Shown: positions 1 to 6,980 of the stretch, piece by piece
Position numbering within the stretch: position 1 is the first letter of the stretch
How the letters are laid out: each line of letters opens with the position of its first letter
Assembly (NCBI GenBank): GCA_001805165.1
Contig: MHEI01000012.1
Coordinates: 1 to 7,026, forward strand
DNA: 7,026 nucleotides
Source: Nitrospirae bacterium RBG_16_43_11
Lineage (GTDB): Bacteria > Nitrospirota > 9FT-COMBO-42-15 > HDB-SIOI813
Direction of reading: 5' to 3'
Made by a program: the position numbers and the translations under genes
Notes under the pieces: generated by a model
Told to the model about the DNA's origin: nothing
Seen by the model: the letters and a program-made list of their open reading frames with translations, nothing else
Databases searched by the model: none

Positions 1-156
1 CTCATCTCTGAGGATATCTTCGATTATCTTGACGGCCCGATTATAAGGATTGGGTCTAAGGATACACCTGTTCCATACAGCCCCCATATGGAGGAATTTT
101 ATTTACCAAATGCAAATGATGTGGTAACTGCTGTCAGGAGATTAATTGCTTATTAA
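1..156 (+). CDS. 2-oxoacid dehydrogenase E1 component, beta subunit (C-terminal 51 residues, 5' truncated by window edge)
   Basis: The first 51 codons read as the C-terminal tail of a thiamine-diphosphate dependent E1 beta subunit (PdhB/AcoB/BkdA2 type). What I see is the family's closing pattern: a PIIRIGSKDTPVPYSP segment, then a Met-Glu-Glu and Leu-Pro stretch, then a last helix ending RRLIAY, closed by tandem stops TAA TGA (154-159). In this family the region belongs to the transketolase C-terminal domain, which helps hold the alpha2beta2 E1 heterotetramer together. E1 decarboxylates a 2-oxoacid and passes the acyl group to the lipoyl arm of E2, and E2 is the next gene on the same strand. 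The substrate (pyruvate, branched-chain 2-oxoacid or acetoin) cannot be decided from the tail. The start and the ThDP-facing part lie outside the window. Confidence 0.88.
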   Translation, partial: LISEDIFDYLDGPIIRIGSKDTPVPYSPHMEEFYLPNANDVVTAVRRLIAY

Positions 157-159
157 TGA

Positions 160-266
160 AAATCCCCCTTAGTCCCCCTTTTTCAAAGGGGGAAATTAGT
201 TTCCTCACTTTACTCAAGAAGGGAGATGTTGTCCCCCCTTTTGTAAAGGGGGGGAAGGGGGGATTT
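160..266. repeat. Palindromic two-hairpin intergenic repeat (MITE-like) between E1 beta and E2
   Basis: Two similar arms of about 35 nt face each other. The left arm (160-193) begins AAATCCCCCTTAGT, and the right arm (231-266) read in reverse complement begins AAATCCCCCCTTCC, so the ends form an imperfect long inverted repeat. Each arm also folds on itself. On the left, TCCCCCTTT (173-181) pairs with AAAGGGGGA (185-193) over a 3-nt loop. On the right, CCCCCCTTT (233-241) pairs with AAAGGGGGG (245-253), again with a 3-nt loop. A 37-nt unstructured-looking stretch (194-230) separates the arms. No T-run follows either stem, so an intrinsic terminator is not supported. It looks like one copy of a dispersed C-run/G-run palindrome family. 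In RNA it could act as a processing or stabilising element between E1 beta and E2, which is inference. Confidence 0.75.
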
Positions 267-289
267 GAAACAGGATTTTCGGATGAACC

Positions 290-1552
290 ATGTCCACTAA
301 AGTCATAATGCCGCAGATGGGTGAAAGTGTCGCCGAAGGGACTATCCTTAAATGGTTAGTTCAGGAGGGGGAAAGGGTTGTAAAGGATCAGTCCATTGTT
401 GAGATAAGTACTGACAAGATTGACACTGAAATCCCGTCACCTGTAACAGGTATTATAGAAAAGATCCTTCACAATGCAGATGAAACTGTACCGGTTGGTA
501 CTGTTATTGCCGAGATCAATGAACTGACAGGAGAGGTTACAGAGGAGGTTGCAGCAGAGGTTAAAACACCAGTGATACAACCCGCCAGGCTTGCTCAGGT
601 TACAGCAAGGCTTGTTGAAGAGGGAGGAGAAGGCGGGACGCGATATTCCCCTCTTGTGAGAAAGCTTGCGAGGGAATATGGCATAAACTTACAGAGTGTA
701 AAAGGCACGGGAATCGGCGGAAGGATAACGAAACAGGATTTATCAGGCTACATAGAAGGTATTCAAAAAAGCAAAGTTCCTTCCGGGCCGGAAGTTAAGG
801 GAACTTTGGAAGAAGAGGCGGCAGGAGAAGAGATAATCCCGCTGACACCTGTACGCAGAATTACAGCGGAACGGATGTTACAGAGTATTAAGTCTGCTCC
901 TCATGTGACCACCACCTTTGAGGTGGACATGACAGCTATAGCAAAGTACCGTGAAGCCAATAAAGATTCGATTCAGAAAATCCAGGGTGTGCATCTGACA
1001 TATTTGCCGTTTATCATTATGGCAACGGCATCCGCCCTCCGGGAAAATCCGCTTCTTAACTCGTCATGGTCTGATACGGGAATAGTTATCAGAAAATACA
1101 TCAATATAGGGATTGCTGTTTCTGTGAAAGATGGTCTTATTGTGCCTGTAATCAGGAATACAGACTCAATGAATCTGATCGAACTTGCTAAGGAGAGTCA
1201 GTCGCTGGCTCAGAGGGCAAGGGATAAAGAATTGAGACCTGATGATGTGCAAAACAGCACCTTTACGATTACAAATTATGGTATCTCAGGAAGTCTTTTC
1301 GGGACGCCTATAATAATGCCGCCGCATGCAGGTATCCTGGGTATAGGGGCTATTAATAAAAGGCCTGTTGTCATTAATGACGCTATCGCAATAAGGCAGA
1401 TGACCTACATCAGTCTATCTTTTGATCACAGGATAATTGATGGCGCCCAGGCGGATAAATTTCTCTCGAAAATAAAAGATATCTTAGAGGGATGGGGTAG
1501 TAAAAGTGAAAAAATGCCTGCTACTGAATCCGGGTTTGGTGGAGTATGGTAG
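290..1552 (+). CDS. Dihydrolipoamide acyltransferase, E2 component of a 2-oxoacid dehydrogenase complex
   Basis: The 420-residue E2 core subunit transfers acyl groups from E1 to CoA through a swinging lipoyl arm. The domains run in the usual order. A single N-terminal lipoyl domain (about 3-77) has the lipoylation lysine K43 in EISTDKIDTEIPSP. An acidic linker follows, then a peripheral subunit-binding domain (about 118-156, RYSPLVRKLAREYG to GGRITKQDL), a second linker, and the catalytic acyltransferase domain (about 182-402). That domain holds the NYG segment before LFGTPIIMPP and the active-site motif SFDHRIIDGA, with H380 as catalytic base and D384. Length and layout fit pyruvate or branched-chain complexes; the substrate is unresolved. 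The ATG at 290 starts exactly at the lipoyl domain, but its Shine-Dalgarno site is weak. The gene follows E1 beta after a 133-nt gap holding a repeat. The last 17 or so residues, after EGWG, exceed the family's usual end and overlap lipB by 47 nt; see findings for a possible frameshift. Confidence 0.95.
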   Translation: MSTKVIMPQMGESVAEGTILKWLVQEGERVVKDQSIVEISTDKIDTEIPSPVTGIIEKILHNADETVPVGTVIAEINELTGEVTEEVAAEVKTPVIQPARLAQVTARLVEEGGEGGTRYSPLVRKLAREYGINLQSVKGTGIGGRITKQDLSGYIEGIQKSKVPSGPEVKGTLEEEAAGEEIIPLTPVRRITAERMLQSIKSAPHVTTTFEVDMTAIAKYREANKDSIQKIQGVHLTYLPFIIMATASALRENPLLNSSWSDTGIVIRKYINIGIAVSVKDGLIVPVIRNTDSMNLIELAKESQSLAQRARDKELRPDDVQNSTFTITNYGISGSLFGTPIIMPPHAGILGIGAINKRPVVINDAIAIRQMTYISLSFDHRIIDGAQADKFLSKIKDILEGWGSKSEKMPATESGFGGVW

Positions 1553-2153
1553 GGCCTGGGACCTGCAAAAGCGGCTGTTCCATGAGCGTTCTATAGGTAC
1601 ACTTTCAGACACCCTCATCATGTTACAACACCTGCCCGCTTATACCCTTGGGCGTCGCAGTCAGCCGGTACAGCCTGTACTTGATGATTGCAGCAACGAG
1701 ATTCCAGTCTACAGGGTAGACCGGGGAGGGGGCGCTACATATCACGGGCCGGGGCAGGCCGTAGCATATCCTGTACTTGGACTAAGATCTTACACATCAG
1801 ATTATTACAACTACCTGCGCATGCTTGAAGATGTGATTATTCATACTCTGTCAGATTTCAATATCGTCTCTGTGAGGGTTAATGGGTTTACCGGGGTGTG
1901 GGTAGGGAAGAGGAAGATAGCGTCTATAGGGGTCAGGATTATCAGGGGAATTACAATGCACGGTTTTTCATTGAACGTCAATAATGATCTTGAGCCGTTT
2001 AAGAAAATTATCCCGTGCAATATACAGGGAGTCGAGATGACCTCAATGTCTGAAATATCAGGTGCTGCTTTAAGTATGCCTGAGGTTGAAGAAAGTTTAG
2101 TTCATAACTTCGCTGAGGTGTTTGACGTTGAAATGAGTGCGCTCATGATGTAA
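1506..2153 (+). CDS. lipB: Octanoyl-[acyl-carrier-protein]:protein octanoyltransferase
   Basis: LipB moves octanoate from acyl-carrier protein onto the lipoyl-domain lysine of E2 (and GcvH-type proteins) in the cytosol; LipA then inserts two sulfurs to make lipoate. The 215-residue length is normal. The diagnostic motifs are all visible: the acyl-pocket block RVDRGGGATYHGPGQ (70-84), the catalytic-lysine block GKRKIASIGV with K137, and the catalytic cysteine C171 in IPCNIQGVEMTSM. The N-terminal block (LLLNPGLVEYGRAWDLQ) is also family-like, which supports the GTG start at 1506. That start lies 47 nt inside the end of the E2 frame, directly after a TAG-TAA in another frame. GGGG at 1494-1497 or AGAGGG at 1486-1491 may serve as ribosome binding site. 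Location directly behind E2 fits its role as the enzyme that starts modification of that E2. No lipA is in the window. Confidence 0.95.
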   Translation: MKKCLLLNPGLVEYGRAWDLQKRLFHERSIGTLSDTLIMLQHLPAYTLGRRSQPVQPVLDDCSNEIPVYRVDRGGGATYHGPGQAVAYPVLGLRSYTSDYYNYLRMLEDVIIHTLSDFNIVSVRVNGFTGVWVGKRKIASIGVRIIRGITMHGFSLNVNNDLEPFKKIIPCNIQGVEMTSMSEISGAALSMPEVEESLVHNFAEVFDVEMSALMM

Positions 2154-2159
2154 AATATA

Positions 2160-2182
2160 CCTCCTGAATAATAATAAGGAGG
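2160..2182 (+). promoter_or_regulatory. Ribosome binding site inside a small inverted repeat, upstream of the 99-residue gene
   Basis: AGGAGG (2177-2182) is a full Shine-Dalgarno site 8 nt before the ATG at 2191. An exact 6-nt complement, CCTCCT (2160-2165), sits just upstream, separated by an 11-nt AT-rich loop (2166-2176). The two could pair and hide the ribosome binding site, possibly until ribosomes ending lipB at 2153 open it. The base match is directly seen. A regulatory role is inference, and a stem of only 6 bp could be chance. Confidence 0.45.
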
Positions 2183-2190
2183 AATCTTCG

Positions 2191-2490
2191 ATGAATATTG
2201 TGTTTTTGGAAAAAAGACTTAGCGACGGGAAGTTTGAGATCACCATCCGGCAGGGAAGGGATGAGCTGAAAAGATTGATTGGCAGGAAATATACCTTTCC
2301 TGAAAAACTTGTCTTAACCGGGGAACAGCGGGAAGAAAACAAGGATTGTATGAAAGATATCATTACCGGCGCATTCTGTCTGCAGGAGCTTGAGGGTGTT
2401 ACTTATGTAGTTAAGAATGAGCGGGGAGATACGATAGAGGATTATTATAAGAGTATTTATGATGATATTGAGGGCGGAGTAAGGATGTAA
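2191..2490 (+). CDS. Hypothetical protein of 99 residues, family not recognised
   Basis: This is a small soluble protein with no signal peptide or membrane segment. I do not recognise the family. The N-terminal half (1-50) mixes a likely beta pair (MNIVFLEKRL, KFEITIRQG) with a basic Arg/Lys-rich stretch (residues 20-33). The C-terminal half is acidic, with a TYVVKNERGDTIEDYY segment. Cysteines are at 53 and 63. That it is a real gene is supported by the strong Shine-Dalgarno site 8 nt before the ATG, by its position 37 nt behind lipB on the same strand, and by the lack of a better frame across the region. It is probably transcribed with the E2-lipB unit, but that position does not prove a role in lipoate metabolism. 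It converges on the sensor kinase gene with 3 nt between the stop codons. Confidence 0.75.
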   Translation: MNIVFLEKRLSDGKFEITIRQGRDELKRLIGRKYTFPEKLVLTGEQREENKDCMKDIITGAFCLQELEGVTYVVKNERGDTIEDYYKSIYDDIEGGVRM

Positions 2491-2493
2491 TCG

Positions 2494-4812
2494 CTAATAC
2501 TGATTCATAAGTTCCCTGATGACCATCAGGACATCTTCTATATCATAGGGTTTACTCAGAAAAAGGATCCCTGAATTTTCTATCTCCGATCTGTTTATAT
2601 TCTTGTCTACATACCCGCTGTTCAGGATGGCCTTCAGTCTGGGATTAAGTATTAGAAGTTCTTTTATGAGCTGAAGGCCGTTCTGGCCCGGAAGGACGAG
2701 GTCACTTATAACAAGATGAAATTTCCCGTTTTCTTCCTGAAATATCCTGAGAGCAACATCTGCATTCTCCGCTTCAAACACCTCATAACCCTCTTTCGCG
2801 AGCGCCATCCTTGTTGATATACGAACAATACCATCATCCTCAACCAGCAAAATCCGTTCACCCCTATTCGTTCGGTCTTTAAGTGTACTCTTCTTCTCAG
2901 CACCAGGTTCAGAATGAGTAATGAGGGCTGGGAGGTAGACTTCAAAAGTCGTCTTTACCCCTTCCTCGCTCGCGACGTTAATCCACCCCTTTTGATCATT
3001 TATGATCGCGTAGACAACAGAAAGACCAAGTCCCGAACTGCTTCCATTTCTCTTAGTAGTAAAAAAAGGATCAAAGATGTACTGAAGATTTTGCTTTGAA
3101 ATACCAGCCCCTGTATCCTCAACAGTAAGCCGGACAAACTGCCCTGGTCGTGAGTAAGGAATCTCCCTGCTGCTATCGTCGTCAATAAAAATGTTTTCAG
3201 TCCTGATTGTGATCGTACCCCCTCCTGGTAAGGGCATGGCATCCCGCGCGTTGACAACGAGATTTGTAATAATCTGCTCCAGTTTTCCACTGTCCCCAAG
3301 GATAGCCCAGAGACAGGGGCTATATTCTGTAACAATCGTAATATCTTCACCGATTATATGTTGTAACATCACAAAGAGGTTATTGATAATTTTATTCAGG
3401 TCAATTTTGACAATCCTTGTAAAGTCCTTCCGGCTGAAGGTGAGGAGTTGCCTTGTGAGATTAATTGCACGGAACGAGGCTGTATTTATATGATCAAAGA
3501 TATTGCAGGCATAAGGATCCGATTCTCTTGTTCCTTTTATACCGAGTGAGCTGAAATTCTTTATGGCAGTCAGAATGTTGCCAAAGTCGTGGGCAATTCC
3601 TCCTGCAAGTCTTCCGATTGCCTCCATCTTCTGGGAGTGCAGTAGTTGCGACTGAAGCCTCTGCCTGGACTCTTCTGCCTTTCGTTGTTCGGTGATATCG
3701 GTGATGATTGCAATAAACCCGGTTACTTCTCCTTCTGAATTTCTCTTATAGTTCCAATCAACCTTTACATCAATAATCCGACGATCCTTAGTAATATTTT
3801 TTGCGATAAATGGGGATGGGACAGGTTGCTCCTTTATCAGATGCTTAAGAAACTGACGAAGGTTTTCACGTTCCTCGTCCGTACATAAGAAGTCCCAGAT
3901 GGGCTTTCCATGCATCTCATCCCGTGTGTAACCGAGGATTTTACAGTGCGAGTCATTACTGAATGTGATGATACCGGCAGTATCGTTCTCCTGGATTCCG
4001 TAAGGAATAGTTTCTACAAGTGTACGGAACCTTTTCTCACTTTGTTTTAACGACTCCTCAGCGCGTTTAGTTTCTGAAATATCATGAAATATCTCAAATT
4101 TTGAAATGGTGCCGTCCGCATTCCTGATTGGCATGTCAAAGAGTTCATATGTCTTATGTTTATCTTCGATGGAAAATTCCCATTTAACAGTCTTTCCGGC
4201 GAAGACTTCTTCGTTTCTGCACCAGGGACAGGCTTCATTTCTATTGTGAAAATATTCATAACACTTTTTCTTATAATCATTACCGAACGTCTGCTTAATT
4301 ACCGGATTAAGATATTCAATATCATGTTGCTGATTAACAATATATATACCATCTTCCAGACTTTCCAGGATATTCACAAAGCGGTCTCTCTCGTTTTTTA
4401 AAGCTATCTGAGCATTTCTTCTGTCAGTGATATTCCGGACCAGGACGACCATATAGTCTGTATCCGTGTTTGTGATGTAGCGGATACTGACTTCGACTGG
4501 AAACGTTGTCTTATCTTTGCGCTTATGTTCCCCTTCCAGGATCATGGATCCCGTCCTCTTTACTTCTTCAACATGATTTTTCCATGAGAATTGATCAGGA
4601 AGAATGGCTTCTATGTCTGTTACATGCATAGAAAGAAGTTCGTCTCTTGTGTAACCCAGATCGTCACATGCCTTATCGTTTACGTATAAGAACTGGCTGG
4701 TCTCGGGATCTATTACAAATATTGTGTCATTGGACAGATTTATCAGCTCCATGCAAAAATGCAAGCTTTCTTCTGCCTTCATTGGTTTGCCGGAGGCTTT
4801 GATTTTCTTCAT
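2494..4812 (-). CDS. Soluble hybrid sensor histidine kinase: PAS-PAS-PAS-HisKA-HATPase-receiver
   Basis: A 772-residue cytoplasmic phosphorelay kinase. I see no transmembrane segment. PAS1 covers about 16-135 ([10 protein letters not shown], closing [10 protein letters not shown]). PAS2 covers about 141-250 and carries an unusual cysteine set, C184, C195 and C198 (CPWC). PAS3 covers about 254-378 ([10 protein letters not shown], closing [11 protein letters not shown]). HisKA covers about 390-460, with phospho-accepting H408 in [11 protein letters not shown]; the position usually Asn after HDF is Gly here. The ATPase domain (about 500-630) shows the N box [11 protein letters not shown]1 box VEDTGAGI, F box FDPFFTTK and G2 box [12 protein letters not shown]. 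The receiver (about 651-770) has acidic residues D659 and D660, phospho-acceptor D704 ([12 protein letters not shown]), S732 and K754 (LSKPY). There is no DNA-binding output, so a separate phosphotransfer or response protein is implied. The ATG at 4812 is chosen because it overlaps the ABC-F stop as ATGA; a GTG at 4839 in the same frame would give 781 residues. The signal is unknown. Confidence 0.93.
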   Translation of the reverse strand: MKKIKASGKPMKAEESLHFCMELINLSNDTIFVIDPETSQFLYVNDKACDDLGYTRDELLSMHVTDIEAILPDQFSWKNHVEEVKRTGSMILEGEHKRKDKTTFPVEVSIRYITNTDTDYMVVLVRNITDRRNAQIALKNERDRFVNILESLEDGIYIVNQQHDIEYLNPVIKQTFGNDYKKKCYEYFHNRNEACPWCRNEEVFAGKTVKWEFSIEDKHKTYELFDMPIRNADGTISKFEIFHDISETKRAEESLKQSEKRFRTLVETIPYGIQENDTAGIITFSNDSHCKILGYTRDEMHGKPIWDFLCTDEERENLRQFLKHLIKEQPVPSPFIAKNITKDRRIIDVKVDWNYKRNSEGEVTGFIAIITDITEQRKAEESRQRLQSQLLHSQKMEAIGRLAGGIAHDFGNILTAIKNFSSLGIKGTRESDPYACNIFDHINTASFRAINLTRQLLTFSRKDFTRIVKIDLNKIINNLFVMLQHIIGEDITIVTEYSPCLWAILGDSGKLEQIITNLVVNARDAMPLPGGGTITIRTENIFIDDDSSREIPYSRPGQFVRLTVEDTGAGISKQNLQYIFDPFFTTKRNGSSSGLGLSVVYAIINDQKGWINVASEEGVKTTFEVYLPALITHSEPGAEKKSTLKDRTNRGERILLVEDDGIVRISTRMALAKEGYEVFEAENADVALRIFQEENGKFHLVISDLVLPGQNGLQLIKELLILNPRLKAILNSGYVDKNINRSEIENSGILFLSKPYDIEDVLMVIRELMNQY

Positions 4813-6761
4813 GTTATTAAACCGGAGAGTTTTTCCCACTCTGCAGTCAGTTCTTCTACCTTCTTTTTAGTGCGTTTATGTGATTCCATTGTTTTATAGA
4901 AACGATCTTTATCATTGTATAATTCCGGATCAGCAAGTGTCTGTGTCAGTTCCTGCAGACACTTCTCAGCATCACTCACCTCTGCCTCAATTTGCGACAA
5001 TCTGTCCTTAAGACTGTGCGTTTCCCTGTGCAGGCGGTTTCGTGCCTCAGCCTCAGCCCTTTTTTGCTCTTTAGTCTTTCGAACCTTGACCGCAGAAGTA
5101 CCGGTATTGGTCTCAGGTTCTGCGAAAGGTGCGTCGGTTTCCATCTGAGTTAACCCGCTCTCAAAAGCCTGTGTCTTATAAAGGTAGTAGTCGTAATCAC
5201 CGTCGTAAGATATTACGTTACCGCCCCGGACTTCGATAATCCTGTTGGCTACAGACCGTATGAAGTGCCTGTCGTGTGTAATGAAACAGATTGTCCCCTT
5301 GAAGCTTTTCAGCGCTTCTTCTAACACATCACGTGATGGAATATCAAGGTGGTTGGTAGGCTCATCCAGCAGGAGAAGGTTTGCCGGACGGACAAGCATC
5401 TTTGCAAGGGCCAGACGGCTTTTTTCACCGCCAGAAAGGACAGCAACCTTCTTCTCAACATCATCGCCGGTAAAGAGAAACCGCCCAAGGATGGCCCTGA
5501 GAAATGACTGCACCTCCAGAGGCGCCGCCAGCATAATCTCCTGAAGGACGGTGTTATTCGGGTTTAATAAATCTAACTGATGTTGTGCATAGTAGGCCAT
5601 TGTTACATTATGCCCGAGCCTGCGTTCGCCTTTGTCAAACGTAATGGCATCAGCCAGCAGTTTGAGCATGGTAGACTTTCCTGCGCCGTTCGCGCCCACA
5701 AGTGCGACGCGTTCTCCCCTGCGAAGCTCTACATTGAGTGACTGGTAGACCCTGTTTCCCTCGTAGGACTTGTCAATATCAATCAGGCGCATGACAGTCT
5801 CTCCGCTTCGGGGCGGATCCGGAAATGAGAATCGCACAGTCCTTCTTTGCTGCTGTACCTCCACCTTATCCATCTTCTCAAGCATCTTGATGCGGCTCTG
5901 CACCTGACGTGCCTTCGTGGCCTGGGCCCTGAAACGATCAATAAACTGCTGCGTCTCATCAAGCTTTTTTTGCTGGTTCCTCGCAGTAGCTTCTATCAGC
6001 ATCTGCGTCTCTTCTTTGGTTGTAATGAACCGGTCGTAGTTCCCTGAATATGAAATCAATTGCTGGCGGTCCACTTCAACCACCCGGGTTACAATGCGGT
6101 TCATGAAATCGCGGTCATGGGAGATGAGAAGGACTGTGCCAGGATATTCGCACAGAAAATCCTCCAGCCATTTTATAGACGGTATGTCGAGGTGATTAGT
6201 CGGTTCATCGAGAAGCAGTATGTCCGGTTCAGTAAGAAGCAGCCTTGAAAGCAGGACGCGCATGCGCCGGCCTCCTGAAAGTTCCTCCACCGGACGTGAA
6301 AGGTGTTTTTCCTGAAAACCCAGTCCGAAGAGTATCTCGCGTGCACGGGCCTCATATGAGTAGCCGCCGAGAAGTTCATATTTAGACTGGAGCTCACCGT
6401 AGCGTTCAAGAAGTTTCTCTGCCATCTCAGGAGAGGCCGTTGCAATCTCTTCTTCAAGAAGCCTAAGGTGGTGTTCGATTGACGAGACCTCGGTGCCACC
6501 TCCCAGTACCATTTCAAGGACAGTCTTCCCTTCATGTGATTCCAGTTCCTGTGCCAGGTAACCAACTACAGCCTTCTTATTGATGATGACCGTGCCGCTG
6601 TCAGCAGACACCTTTCCTGCAATCATACCGAAGAGGGTGGTCTTTCCTACTCCGTTTGGTCCAACAAGCGCCACACGCTCTTCAAGACCGATCTGGATTG
6701 ATGCCTCCCTGAATAACACACGGCCGCCAAACGACTTTGAAATTTGTTGTAGTGATATCAT
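4809..6761 (-). CDS. ABC-F family tandem ATP-binding protein (YheS/YdiF/Uup-like)
   Basis: A 650-residue protein with two fused ABC ATPase domains and no membrane segments, the ABC-F layout. Known ABC-F members bind the ribosomal E site and influence translation or antibiotic resistance; none is a transporter. Domain 1 (about 1-240) has Walker A GPNGVGKT (34-41), signature LSGGR (161-165), Walker [12 protein letters not shown] with E186, and H215. A linker (about 246-310) includes the basic helix segment [18 protein letters not shown]; in this family it reaches towards P-site tRNA. Domain 2 (about 322-530) has Walker A GANGAGKS (356-363), signature LSGGEK (442-447), Walker B with E467, and H496. 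Both catalytic glutamates are present. A Ser/Thr/Glu-rich spacer leads to a charged C-terminal coiled coil (about 561-648), as in Uup/YheS types. The ATG at 6761 matches the family start ([11 protein letters not shown]). The frame extends to a TTG at 6797, but that TTG is part of the promoter -35 box. The stop overlaps the kinase start. Confidence 0.95.
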   Translation of the reverse strand: MISLQQISKSFGGRVLFREASIQIGLEERVALVGPNGVGKTTLFGMIAGKVSADSGTVIINKKAVVGYLAQELESHEGKTVLEMVLGGGTEVSSIEHHLRLLEEEIATASPEMAEKLLERYGELQSKYELLGGYSYEARAREILFGLGFQEKHLSRPVEELSGGRRMRVLLSRLLLTEPDILLLDEPTNHLDIPSIKWLEDFLCEYPGTVLLISHDRDFMNRIVTRVVEVDRQQLISYSGNYDRFITTKEETQMLIEATARNQQKKLDETQQFIDRFRAQATKARQVQSRIKMLEKMDKVEVQQQRRTVRFSFPDPPRSGETVMRLIDIDKSYEGNRVYQSLNVELRRGERVALVGANGAGKSTMLKLLADAITFDKGERRLGHNVTMAYYAQHQLDLLNPNNTVLQEIMLAAPLEVQSFLRAILGRFLFTGDDVEKKVAVLSGGEKSRLALAKMLVRPANLLLLDEPTNHLDIPSRDVLEEALKSFKGTICFITHDRHFIRSVANRIIEVRGGNVISYDGDYDYYLYKTQAFESGLTQMETDAPFAEPETNTGTSAVKVRKTKEQKRAEAEARNRLHRETHSLKDRLSQIEAEVSDAEKCLQELTQTLADPELYNDKDRFYKTMESHKRTKKKVEELTAEWEKLSGLIT

Positions 6762-6767
6762 TGCTTC

Positions 6768-6797
6768 AGTATAAAGTTTACATATATATGATGTCAA
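6768..6797 (-). promoter_or_regulatory. Sigma-70 type promoter for the ABC-F / kinase pair, predicted leaderless
   Basis: On the minus strand, TTGACA (6797-6792) is a perfect -35 box and TATACT (6773-6768) matches the -10 consensus at five of six positions, with an AT-rich 18-nt spacer. Only six bases (GAAGCA, 6767-6762) lie between the -10 box and the ATG at 6761. Initiation at the usual distance from the -10 would fall on or beside that A. No Shine-Dalgarno sequence precedes this ATG, which fits a leaderless transcript. The box matches are directly seen; the transcription start is inferred. Confidence 0.7.
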
Positions 6798-6808
6798 TCT
6801 AATGGTTA

Positions 6809-6837
6809 TTGAAGTTATTGCGGGTATTCATTATATA
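6809..6837 (+). promoter_or_regulatory. Weak candidate promoter for the divergent gene at 6981
   Basis: TTGAAG (6809-6814) and TATATA (6832-6837) are 17 nt apart on the plus strand, each matching four of six consensus positions. They would drive the gene that starts at 6981, leaving a leader of about 135 nt. The region is AT-rich, so such matches are easy to find by chance. The same 219-nt divergent spacer also holds GTTATTG twice with a 9-nt period (6805-6811 and 6814-6820), the second copy running into the -35 box, which could be operator half-sites or coincidence. Confidence 0.2.
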
Positions 6838-6980
6838 TTAGCCTAAAGAAAATAAGCTATTAATCCGTTATATGAGTTGAAATGCAAGGCTATATAACTG
6901 AGAAGAAAACCTGCATGCTGGATGGAAACGGGGCCTGTGAATTTGATCTGACATTTGTAACTTGAGATGGAGGATAAGTT

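Noticed and set aside
173..193. Left hairpin of the intergenic repeat as an intrinsic terminator for E1 beta
   Set aside because: The stem is strong but is followed by GAAATTAG rather than a T-run, and E2 lies just downstream as an expected operon partner.
2097..2363. Minus-strand open frame of 88 codons across the lipB end and the small gene
   Set aside because: It is antisense to two better-supported genes, has Ser/Leu/Phe-rich low-quality sequence and no convincing start signal.
2515..2530. Palindrome CCTGATG-AC-CATCAGG as a bidirectional terminator
   Set aside because: It lies inside kinase codons, has a short stem and tight loop, and no T-run follows on either side.
4813..4839. GTG at 4839 as the kinase start, adding 9 residues
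   Set aside because: It has no better Shine-Dalgarno site and lies 31 nt inside the ABC-F gene; the ATG at 4812 gives the classic ATGA coupling. It remains possible.
6173..6565. Minus-strand open frame of 130 codons
   Set aside because: It is a frame-shifted shadow of the ABC-F gene, whose motifs are intact in the main frame over the same bases.
6762..6797. TTG at 6797 as the ABC-F start, adding 12 residues
   Set aside because: The TTG is part of a perfect TTGACA -35 box, the extra residues are not family-like, and the ATG at 6761 begins exactly at the conserved ABC domain start.
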